Shown here: in pieces, positions 1 through 4,974 of the stretch
Numbering within the stretch: the stretch's first letter is position 1
How the letters are laid out: every line of letters starts with the position of its first letter
Source: Bdellovibrio sp.
GTDB taxonomy: Bacteria > Bdellovibrionota > Bdellovibrionia > Bdellovibrionales > Bdellovibrionaceae
Reading direction: 5' to 3'
Length of the DNA: 8,062 bases
Assembly (NCBI GenBank): GCA_003176075.1
Contig: PSRN01000019.1
Location: 1 to 8,062, forward strand
Notes under the pieces: model-generated
What the model saw: the letters and a program-made list of their open reading frames with translations, nothing else
The model's database searches: none
Told to the model about the DNA's origin: nothing
Position numbers and translations under genes: made by a program

Positions 1-170
1 AAAACTTCGTCGATACCCAATTCAATTCGAAAAGAAAAGGTGTTTTCTACCCAGGAGAAATCGAGAAATCACACATTGGCGTGGGTCACGCAAGTATCAA
101 TGATGGATTCCCCATCTATATGGACCTTGGCCCCAATGACCGCACTCTTATTATGGAGGGAGCGGCCTAA
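1..170 (+). CDS. C-terminal end of an unidentified gene upstream of the pilin gene (partial)
   Basis: A reading frame is open from the left edge (first full codon at 3) for 55 codons and ends with TAA at 168-170. Its last base is the A of the pilin ATG (TAATG), so it sits in the same operon as the T4SS genes. The visible C-terminus is polar and looks like a folded soluble or periplasmic domain, with stretches such as GVFYPGEIEKSHIGVGHA and FPIYMDLGPNDRTLIMEGAA. No membrane segment is visible. I do not recognise the family. From position it could be another secretion or conjugation component. The gene body lies outside the window. That it is coding rests on the exact stop/start overlap and the sensible amino-acid composition. 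Confidence 0.6.
   Translation, partial: NFVDTQFNSKRKGVFYPGEIEKSHIGVGHASINDGFPIYMDLGPNDRTLIMEGAA
155..162 (+). promoter_or_regulatory. Ribosome binding site of the VirB2-like pilin gene
   Basis: GGAGGGAG lies 7 nt before the ATG at 170, inside the last codons of the upstream gene. It is a strong Shine-Dalgarno match and supports the 170 start despite the stop/start overlap, in keeping with high demand for a pilin subunit. Confidence 0.7.
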
Positions 171-463
171 TGAAATGGGGTTGGATGTTGGTGTTGCTTG
201 TGGCTGTCCTCTTCGTCGCATTTCCGGATGTGGCATCTGCTCAATTTGGCGGAGGCCTGGAAGCTAAGGTTCAGGGTGTGACAAATGGACTCATCACCTT
301 TTTGTTGCCAGCAGCGAGTGTTATCGGACTCGTCTATGCGGCGATCCTGGCCGCTACTGGCGATCCAAGTGCCAAGCAGCGCATGGTGCTGGTAGCGGTG
401 GCTTCCGTTATCGGAATGCTCGCTCCGCTCATCATCCGTTGGTTGCAAGGGATGGCGATGTGA
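170..463 (+). CDS. virB2: VirB2/TrbC-family T4SS pilin precursor
   Basis: This 97-residue protein has the layout of the major pilin subunit of type IV secretion systems. A Sec-type signal peptide has a short charged start (MKWGW), a hydrophobic stretch of about residues 6-18, and a signal peptidase I site ASA|Q after residue 24. Two membrane helices follow, at about 41-63 and 71-89, separated by a short polar loop (GDPSAKQR) that would face the cytoplasm. The mature pilin would be about 73 residues, normal for VirB2/TrbC. In the family it sits in the inner membrane before being pulled into the pilus. The gene overlaps the preceding stop by one base, and the following virB3-like gene begins inside its own stop codon (GTGA). 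The order pilin, VirB3, VirB4 is the classic T4SS order and is the best support for the identity, since the sequence itself is poorly conserved. Confidence 0.88.
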   Translation: MKWGWMLVLLVAVLFVAFPDVASAQFGGGLEAKVQGVTNGLITFLLPAASVIGLVYAAILAATGDPSAKQRMVLVAVASVIGMLAPLIIRWLQGMAM

Positions 464-759
464 CAGACCTGAAACGATCCCAAGTTCATCGGCGTTTAGA
501 GGCGAAGTTCAAGATCGGCGGAGCCGACGCCTCTGATCTAATCTTGGTGCTGTTGTTAGCAGCGGTTCTAAATCTTTTTCTGGGTCGCGTGCCTTTTGGC
601 GCGGCCTTCGTTTTCGGATTACCCGCGGCCCTCTTTGCCGCTCTTTATTTTGGAAAACGCGGGAAACCAGATGGTTTTCTCGCGCATGCCCTAAAATTTT
701 ATCTCTCCACTGGGGAGTTATTGGCAGGGAGTTTAGATGAGAACCATGGTCGCAAGTAA
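460..759 (+). CDS. virB3: VirB3/TrbD-family inner-membrane T4SS protein
   Basis: This is a 99-residue membrane protein. I choose the GTG at 460. It overlaps the pilin stop (GTGA) and has AAGGGA (447-452) 7 nt upstream. The TTG at 439 would add seven residues without a better ribosome binding site. The N-terminus is short, polar and basic (KRSQVHRRLEAKFKIGG). Two adjacent hydrophobic helices lie at about 27-42 and 47-64, followed by a basic stretch (GKRGKPDG) and a polar C-terminal tail. Size, topology and position between the pilin and the VirB4 ATPase match VirB3/TrbD/TraL proteins, which sit in the inner membrane and associate with VirB4. The stop lies 23 nt inside virB4, so translation is probably coupled. 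Sequence alone would not settle VirB3 versus TrbD naming. Confidence 0.82.
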   Translation: MTDLKRSQVHRRLEAKFKIGGADASDLILVLLLAAVLNLFLGRVPFGAAFVFGLPAALFAALYFGKRGKPDGFLAHALKFYLSTGELLAGSLDENHGRK

Positions 760-3454
760 AGTTCCAGTTCTTACCTTTGATGGGTCGATGCTTGTCTTTG
801 CCGATGGATCCATGGGCGCCGGTTTTCGATTGGGCGGCGCTGATATTTCCGTCGCACCGCCAGAGCGCATAAATGCCATTTGTCAAAGAGTCGAGAGTCT
901 GCTCATGGGCCTGCCTGAACAGGTCAAGCTCCAGGTCTTTTATCGTCTCACAAATGACGTGGACAAAATCATCTTCGAACATGAAAAGGTCTCAGATGGC
1001 GCGCCAGAAAACTACACTCCCGTCCGCCAAGCCCGACTGGATTTTCTGAAAAGTAAAAAAGAGCAATTTTATGCTCCTGAAATTTTCTTTTTCATCCGAT
1101 CAAGTCCCCTGGAAATGCGAAGGCGCCGTTTTTTGGAAAAGAAACAAGAATTTCAAGGATTCCATGAAAGACAGTTCCTGGGAGCGAAAGAGCGATTCGC
1201 CATCCTGATCAATCAGGTCGAGGCGGGCTTGCGATCCGCCGAGATGAATCCGAGTCGGCTGTTTCCGGATGAATGGTTTTCGCTCATGTTTTCCTACTTG
1301 AATTTTGAGCGTAGCCGAATGATCGGGGCGCCTAGATTTCGCAATCCACTTGACGGCATTAATCCTCCGATGCCGACACAATTGGCTCTGACGGATATTT
1401 CTGTGTCCGAAAAATGCCTTGAAATCGGAAGTCTCAAGTTCCGTGTGCTTACGTTGTCACTGCTCCCAGAAGGTGAGACGTTCGCCTCCGCCATTGAGTC
1501 GCTTTCGCGATTGCCATTTCATTTTTGGATTTCTCAAAACATCGCGACCCTTGAACAGCGCAGAGAAATTGAGAAGTTGGAGCTCAAACGTCGGATCGCC
1601 AACTCCATGGTGGCCGGCAGTAACAATGTCACGGATCTCGAAAGTGAATCGAAGCTGTCGAGTATCGAGGACCTCTTACGTGAAGTGATGACCGGGTCTG
1701 AACGCATCATCAGTTCGGATCTCAGTGTCATCATTTGGTCAAATTCGACCGACGAGTTAGAGCAAAAGACCGAAGAGGTTCAAAGGGCCTTCCGGTCCAT
1801 GAATCAGGCTGAGGGCTTGATCGAAACGTTTGCCCTTGAAGAAGCCTTCTTTAAAGCCGTGCCTGGACTTTGCGAAGGGTTTCGCCACAAGCGCATGAAA
1901 ACTTCCAACGCCACCCATCTCATGCCAGTCTTTTCGAGCTGGAGCGGGAACCTTAGGCCTGTCGTGCTGTTAACAAACCGCGAAGGGGCTCCTTTCGCAG
2001 TCGATCCATTCGCCAAAGAACTTCCAAATTGGAACGGCCTTGTGTTTGGCGGGAGCGGCGCCGGGAAGAGTTTCACCATTTTACAACTGATGCTGCAATT
2101 TGGCGGTCAGCACCCCAAACCTAAAATTGTCTGGATCGACAATGGCGCCTCCAGCGAAAAGCTGATCGAGGTGCTTGATGGTGAGTTCATCGACCTGAAC
2201 CTCAATTCAGGCATCCGTCTCAATATGTTCGATCTTGAGGAGGGCGAAAGAAAGCCAACACCGTCCAAGATCAAGCTGATTCTTGGATGCTTGGAGCTCA
2301 TTTTGAAGGATGAAGATCGGTCGGGCCTTCCCAAAAGGGAAAAGGCTTTGCTCGAAGAGGCTATTTTTACCACATACGGTAAGACAAAGGATCGGGTGCC
2401 CTTACTGTCGGACCTCAGAGCTGTCTTGCGCGAACACTCAGTGGAGGCGATGCGCAAACACGCCGACATTCTGTTTTCCTGGACCGGAGAAACTGCCTAT
2501 GGCCGAATGCTTGATGGTGAAACTAACGTCAAACTTTCCAAAGACTTGGTTACAATCGAGATCAAAGGGCTCGATAGCCATAGCGAACTCAAAGACATAT
2601 TCTTGCTGCTCCTGACTTCCTATATCAAGGAAGAGGCGGCTCGCGACCTCGCCAAGCCCTACCTCCTTATTATCGACGAGGCTCACCGGCTATTTCTGAC
2701 TCCATCAGGAAGAGACTTCGCTATTGAGTCCTATCGGGTCTTTCGAAAATACAACGCGGGCATCTGGTGCATTTCGCAAAACTACCGAGACTTTTTGAAA
2801 GACCGTGATTTGTCGGACGCGTTAATGCCAAACACCACGAGCGTTTTCATTCTGCGCCAACGAAAAATTGACTGGGAAGACTTTAAGAACACCTTCGACT
2901 TTAACGACGCCCAGGTTGAAACGATCAAGAGTCTTGAAATCGTCAAAGGGCGATACTCCGAATTCTTTTTCATGCAGGACGAAAACCAAGCCGTGCTGAG
3001 GCTTGAGCCCGAGCCTTTAAGCTACTGGATTTCAACCACCGACGGAACTGAACGAGCACTCGTCGCACAGCTGGCAAAGTCGTTGAAGGCGATCGACAAA
3101 CAATTCACGGAAGCGGCACCCATGAAGGTTCTCATCTATGAAGGTAACGATGGCCATGCGCCGTATTCCGAGTGGCTTAGTGAACTTAGAGATCAACAGG
3201 CGGCAGCGAAAATTGAGGTGAGAATTCGCCGCATTCGGCTGGGCAACATGGGATACTGGGAACCAGTAGGTGAAGGCGTGGGTGAGTTGAAGGTTGATTG
3301 GGGACCTGGGTACCGTGTTTATTTCGGGCGAATCGGTGCCACTGTCGTCGTGCTACTTTGCGGAGGGGACAAGAAGACACAGAAGAAGGACATCATTAAG
3401 GCAAAGGAATTTTGGCTAGATTTCAAGGAGCGTTATCATGGCAAAGAAGACTAA
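737..3454 (+). CDS. virB4: VirB4/TrbE-family T4SS ATPase fused in frame to a HigB/RelE-type toxin domain
   Basis: This is a 905-residue protein. Residues 1-795 are a full-length VirB4-family ATPase, the inner-membrane-associated motor that energises T4SS pilus assembly and substrate transfer. The N-terminal half is the CagE/TrbE/VirB-type region. The C-terminal RecA-like domain carries Walker A GGSGAGKS (438-445, Lys444, Ser445), Walker B YLLIIDE (642-648) followed by AHRLF, and a WCISQN motif (677-682) with the conserved glutamine. PEPLSYW and about 45 more residues then give a normal VirB4 ending. Residues 796-905 form a second, complete domain of the addiction-module killer (HigB/RelE superfamily, Gp49-like) type, described separately. 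Family VirB4 proteins are about 800 residues, so the extra 110 account for the excess length. The ATG at 737 has AGGGAG 5 nt upstream; an ATG at 746 is an alternative. A lost stop or a sequencing error at the join must be excluded. Confidence 0.92.
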   Translation: MRTMVASKVPVLTFDGSMLVFADGSMGAGFRLGGADISVAPPERINAICQRVESLLMGLPEQVKLQVFYRLTNDVDKIIFEHEKVSDGAPENYTPVRQARLDFLKSKKEQFYAPEIFFFIRSSPLEMRRRRFLEKKQEFQGFHERQFLGAKERFAILINQVEAGLRSAEMNPSRLFPDEWFSLMFSYLNFERSRMIGAPRFRNPLDGINPPMPTQLALTDISVSEKCLEIGSLKFRVLTLSLLPEGETFASAIESLSRLPFHFWISQNIATLEQRREIEKLELKRRIANSMVAGSNNVTDLESESKLSSIEDLLREVMTGSERIISSDLSVIIWSNSTDELEQKTEEVQRAFRSMNQAEGLIETFALEEAFFKAVPGLCEGFRHKRMKTSNATHLMPVFSSWSGNLRPVVLLTNREGAPFAVDPFAKELPNWNGLVFGGSGAGKSFTILQLMLQFGGQHPKPKIVWIDNGASSEKLIEVLDGEFIDLNLNSGIRLNMFDLEEGERKPTPSKIKLILGCLELILKDEDRSGLPKREKALLEEAIFTTYGKTKDRVPLLSDLRAVLREHSVEAMRKHADILFSWTGETAYGRMLDGETNVKLSKDLVTIEIKGLDSHSELKDIFLLLLTSYIKEEAARDLAKPYLLIIDEAHRLFLTPSGRDFAIESYRVFRKYNAGIWCISQNYRDFLKDRDLSDALMPNTTSVFILRQRKIDWEDFKNTFDFNDAQVETIKSLEIVKGRYSEFFFMQDENQAVLRLEPEPLSYWISTTDGTERALVAQLAKSLKAIDKQFTEAAPMKVLIYEGNDGHAPYSEWLSELRDQQAAAKIEVRIRRIRLGNMGYWEPVGEGVGELKVDWGPGYRVYFGRIGATVVVLLCGGDKKTQKKDIIKAKEFWLDFKERYHGKED
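3109..3113 (+). promoter_or_regulatory. Possible internal ribosome binding site for a free toxin
   Basis: GGAAG lies 8 nt before the in-frame ATG at 3122, which is exactly where homology to stand-alone toxins would begin. The site lies within the virB4 coding region. It is a moderate Shine-Dalgarno match, so internal initiation is plausible but unproven. Confidence 0.4.
3122..3454 (+). other. HigB/RelE-superfamily toxin module (fusion domain, possible separate product of 110 residues)
   Basis: Residues 796-905 of the fusion correspond to a whole toxin of the 'addiction module killer protein' family (Gp49-like, RelE/HigB superfamily). Members typically act as ribosome-associated mRNA interferases; the activity here is inferred. 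The family signature is intact from end to end: PYSEWLSELRD (809-819), RIRRIRLGNMGYWEPVGEGV (829-848), ELKVDWGPGYRVYF (850-863) and LLCGGDKKTQKKDIIKAKEFW (873-893, first residues cited from the protein). The order and spacing match stand-alone toxins of about 100-110 residues, beginning with the methionine encoded at 3122. The partner antitoxin gene starts 16 nt before the toxin stop. No key motif looks lost, so a functional toxin is credible either as a VirB4 tail or as a free protein. Confidence 0.85.
3425..3430 (+). promoter_or_regulatory. Ribosome binding site of the antitoxin gene
   Basis: AAGGAG lies 7 nt before the ATG at 3438, inside the last toxin codons. This strong site fixes the antitoxin start and allows the antitoxin to be translated efficiently from the same transcript as the toxin. 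Confidence 0.7.
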
Positions 3455-3755
3455 GAGGCCATATAGAGATCACGATGAGGATTTTATTAACCGTCTCAAA
3501 GAGCCTGAGTTCGCCTATGAATATCTGAAAGCGGCGTTAGAGGAGAATGATATGCCAGAGGTCTTTATGGACGCTCTCAGTCACGTGGCAAAAGCCAAAG
3601 GCGTTCGGCAAATTGCGATGCACACGAAGCTCAATCGAGAAAACCTGTATAAGCTTCTCTCTAAAGGAGGTAACCCAACTCTTTCGTCCTTGTATTCGAT
3701 CTTGGATGCCCTAGGACTGAAGCTGTCATTGGAGCCAAAGAAGAAAGCGATTTGA
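3438..3755 (+). CDS. Helix-turn-helix antitoxin of the HigA-like 'addiction module antidote' family
   Basis: This 105-residue protein would neutralise the toxin domain encoded just upstream and probably repress the operon by binding DNA. After a basic, charged start (KKTKRPYRDHDED), residues 25-50 give the family N-terminal pattern of an aliphatic helix (AYEYLKAALEEND) and MDALSHVAKAKG. Residues 55-98 form an XRE/Cro-type helix-turn-helix: GVRQIAMHTKLNRENLYKLL, then GGNPTLSSLYSILDALGLKL. The RENLYK...GNPT...L..LGLKL pattern is characteristic of the antidote proteins paired with Gp49-like killers. Toxin-first order is typical of HigBA-type pairs. The start overlaps the toxin stop by 17 nt. I see no promoter of its own near the start, so it is probably read from the T4SS transcript or from a weak site within virB4. 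Confidence 0.9.
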   Translation: MAKKTKRPYRDHDEDFINRLKEPEFAYEYLKAALEENDMPEVFMDALSHVAKAKGVRQIAMHTKLNRENLYKLLSKGGNPTLSSLYSILDALGLKLSLEPKKKAI

Positions 3756-4001
3756 CACTGGACCATCCTTCGCTTCGGGCAGGAGGCACTACATTTCATC
3801 TGTGAAAATCTGCACGTGATCTGACAGGTTCGATTTCACCTGACAGTCCCGCAGAAATAATGGCAAATCTGTAGCACAGACTCGATCGCGAGAGTTTAGC
3901 GTTTATGGCCACGCAATGCGCGCTGGGCAGATTCTGCCGTTCTTCGGACGCTGATTGCCTTTTGTAAGAAGTGTAACCATGGTGCCGTCGGGTTCCGCAG
4001 T
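3756..4001 (+). other. Gene-free convergent intergenic region
   Basis: This 246-nt gap lies between the end of the antitoxin gene (+) and the end of the small - strand gene. No reading frame here has a credible start or composition. I found only weak structure: a CTGACAG direct repeat (3821-3827 and 3840-3846), a 5-bp stem CAGGT/ACCTG (3825-3829 with 3838-3842), and the short palindrome GGCAGATTCTGCC (3926-3938). None is followed by a T-run on either strand, so I cannot call a terminator, although converging operons make one likely. Confidence 0.6.
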
Positions 4002-4235
4002 TCACAGACAACGTGTGACCGCAACCTTTTCCTTTCTTCCCTCTAGGAGCTTGCTTTCACACTTAACGATCGAACCAATTGGAAATTCGAGGATTTCATC
4101 TGACGGCACCAACCCGTCAGGAATGCCAACTATTCGGTAAACGTTAGGCGTATGCGTTACTTCTGCAAGAACTGGTCTCCACACATCAATGCCTTCTTCG
4201 AGAAGACGAACAAAAATTGTCTCAGAAGAACCCAT
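4002..4235 (-). CDS. Small conserved-looking protein of unknown function at the end of the RHS operon
   Basis: This is a 77-residue soluble protein with no signal peptide or membrane helix. Visible pattern: VRLLEEGIDVWRPVLAE (9-25), YRIVG (33-37), DEILEFPIGSIVKCE (47-60, with Cys59), then a polar end. I have seen this EGxDVWRPVxA...YRI...DE..EFxxGxxVxC pattern in short uncharacterised bacterial proteins, but I know no function and assign none. It looks like a compact beta-rich fold (inference). I prefer the ATG at 4235, which has GGGAG 5 nt upstream, over the ATG at 4247, which lacks a ribosome binding site. It lies 62 nt after the small membrane-protein gene on the same strand and so is probably co-transcribed with the RHS locus. 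It could be an extra immunity protein or an unrelated cargo gene. Confidence 0.7.
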   Translation of the reverse strand: MGSSETIFVRLLEEGIDVWRPVLAEVTHTPNVYRIVGIPDGLVPSDEILEFPIGSIVKCESKLLEGRKEKVAVTRCL

Positions 4236-4240
4236 GTTAT

Positions 4241-4245
4241 CTCCC
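4241..4245 (-). promoter_or_regulatory. Ribosome binding site of the 77-residue protein gene
   Basis: On the - strand GGGAG lies 5 nt before the ATG at 4235. It decides the start in favour of 4235 over the ATG at 4247, whose upstream sequence (AATATTGAAT) has no Shine-Dalgarno match. Confidence 0.5.
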
Positions 4246-4297
4246 ATTCAATATTTGAAGCCTGGGCCACCAACGACCGGAGCAAAGCGCGGGGAAC

Positions 4298-4591
4298 TTA
4301 GTTCAGTTCGATCAGAATGACGCCTAAAACGCACAATAAGAAAAAGGCGCCTATCAGATATCCAGAACGTCTATGTAAAAGTATCTCATGGAATCTTTGG
4401 GTCTTTCGAAAAATAAATAGAATGAGAAAACCCAAAAAAATTCCTACCAAGGAAACTGAGCGAATTGCACGCTTCCCATCAAATCCAGCCATCAAATATG
4501 AGTCATATTCATTGACTAAGATTAGAAGAATTATGCCAATGTGAACGACCGAAATTAGCGCGGAGGAAGCTGTGCTTGCCTTTATTTTCAT
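4298..4591 (-). CDS. Three-helix membrane protein directly after the RHS gene; candidate immunity protein
   Basis: This is a 97-residue, strongly hydrophobic protein of no family I recognise. Predicted helices lie at about 10-27 (ALISVVHIGIILLILV), 45-61 (VSLVGIFLGFLILFIF) and 77-95 (GYLIGAFFLLCVLGVILIEL). Basic loops lie between them (FRKTQRFHEILLHRR), which places the second loop in the cytoplasm by the positive-inside rule. The ATG at 4591 has the near-perfect ribosome binding site GGGAGGAG 7 nt upstream. An ATG at 4633 overlaps the RHS stop (ATGA) and would add 14 less typical residues. The gene is visibly more AT-rich than the RHS gene. Position just after an RHS variable tail is where immunity genes usually lie, and a membrane protein would suit a membrane-acting tail. 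That role is inference from position only. Confidence 0.72.
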   Translation of the reverse strand: MKIKASTASSALISVVHIGIILLILVNEYDSYLMAGFDGKRAIRSVSLVGIFLGFLILFIFRKTQRFHEILLHRRSGYLIGAFFLLCVLGVILIELN

Positions 4592-4598
4592 TTCAATA

Positions 4599-4606
4599 CT
4601 CCTCCC
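4599..4606 (-). promoter_or_regulatory. Ribosome binding site of the small membrane protein gene
   Basis: On the - strand GGGAGGAG lies 7 nt before the ATG at 4591. This is the best Shine-Dalgarno match on this strand and sets the start at 4591. It gives the small gene its own strong initiation even if translation of the RHS gene stops early at 7081. Confidence 0.7.
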
Positions 4607-4629
4607 TGACCACTTTGTTGGCCAGCAAC

Positions 4630-4974
4630 TCATTGACCAATGGGAAAGTGAGGAAAAGTCGGACCAACGGAACTACCCGTATTTGATCTATTAGAGCCTC
4701 CTCCCGCGCCACCCGGATCGGGACAGCATGAAACTCCTGGATTGCACCTTGGAGCCGGCGGCTTTGGATTACTCATATTTGCAGCGGCACAGGCAATTGC
4801 AGATGTAACTACGGCAGGCAAGGTTGAAAGGCCGACAGCGCTAATGCAAGCCTCGATTCCAGCTGGATTCCCGGCAAAAGTAGTAACACAGCCAGCTACG
4901 ACAACTCCCTCCGCTACCCCTAGAGATGGAATGTTAGCGGCAGCGAAGCACTTTGCAAAACCTGCAGAACTAAA
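4630..4974 (-). other. Variable C-terminal tail of the RHS protein (candidate effector tip)
   Basis: This covers the 114 residues after the conserved DPSGL. The first part, about 67 residues, is rich in Ala, Gly and Val with two hydrophobic stretches (GVAEGVVVAGCVTTFAG and LPAVVTSAIACAAAN). Four cysteines are spaced through it (tail positions 9, 29, 43 and 62). The second part is a Pro/Gly/Ser-rich end with a CNPGVSCCPDPGG cluster. In RHS proteins the sequence after this core is the swapped, often toxic module. I recognise no nuclease, ADP-ribosyltransferase or peptidase motif. A membrane-inserting or structural tail is possible; it may not be a toxin at all. Confidence 0.5.

Noticed and set aside
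40..267. 75-codon + strand frame at the left edge
   Set aside because: It overlaps the end of the upstream gene and the pilin signal peptide in another frame and has no ribosome binding site or protein-like pattern.
509..982. 157-codon - strand frame across the virB3/virB4 junction
   Set aside because: It is antisense to two well-supported overlapping T4SS genes and its translation is rich in Arg and His with no family pattern.
3926..3938. Palindrome GGCAGATTCTGCC as an operator or terminator
   Set aside because: It is isolated, with a one-base centre and no T-run or promoter nearby, and it is not repeated elsewhere in the window that I can see.
3796..4011. 71-codon - strand frame in the convergent gap
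   Set aside because: It has no convincing ribosome binding site, overlaps the end of the better-supported 77-residue gene, and has an unstructured composition.
4100..4120. 7-bp hairpin CTGACGG/CCGTCAG
   Set aside because: It lies inside the 77-residue coding region, has no following T-run, and is short enough to be chance.
4317..4544. 75-codon + strand frame opposite the three-helix membrane gene
   Set aside because: It is a lysine- and proline-rich shadow of a hydrophobic gene and has no ribosome binding site.
4589..4633. Start of the membrane protein at the ATG overlapping the RHS stop
   Set aside because: The ATGA overlap is attractive, but GGGAGGAG is ideally placed for the ATG at 4591 and the extra 14 residues look like non-coding read-in.
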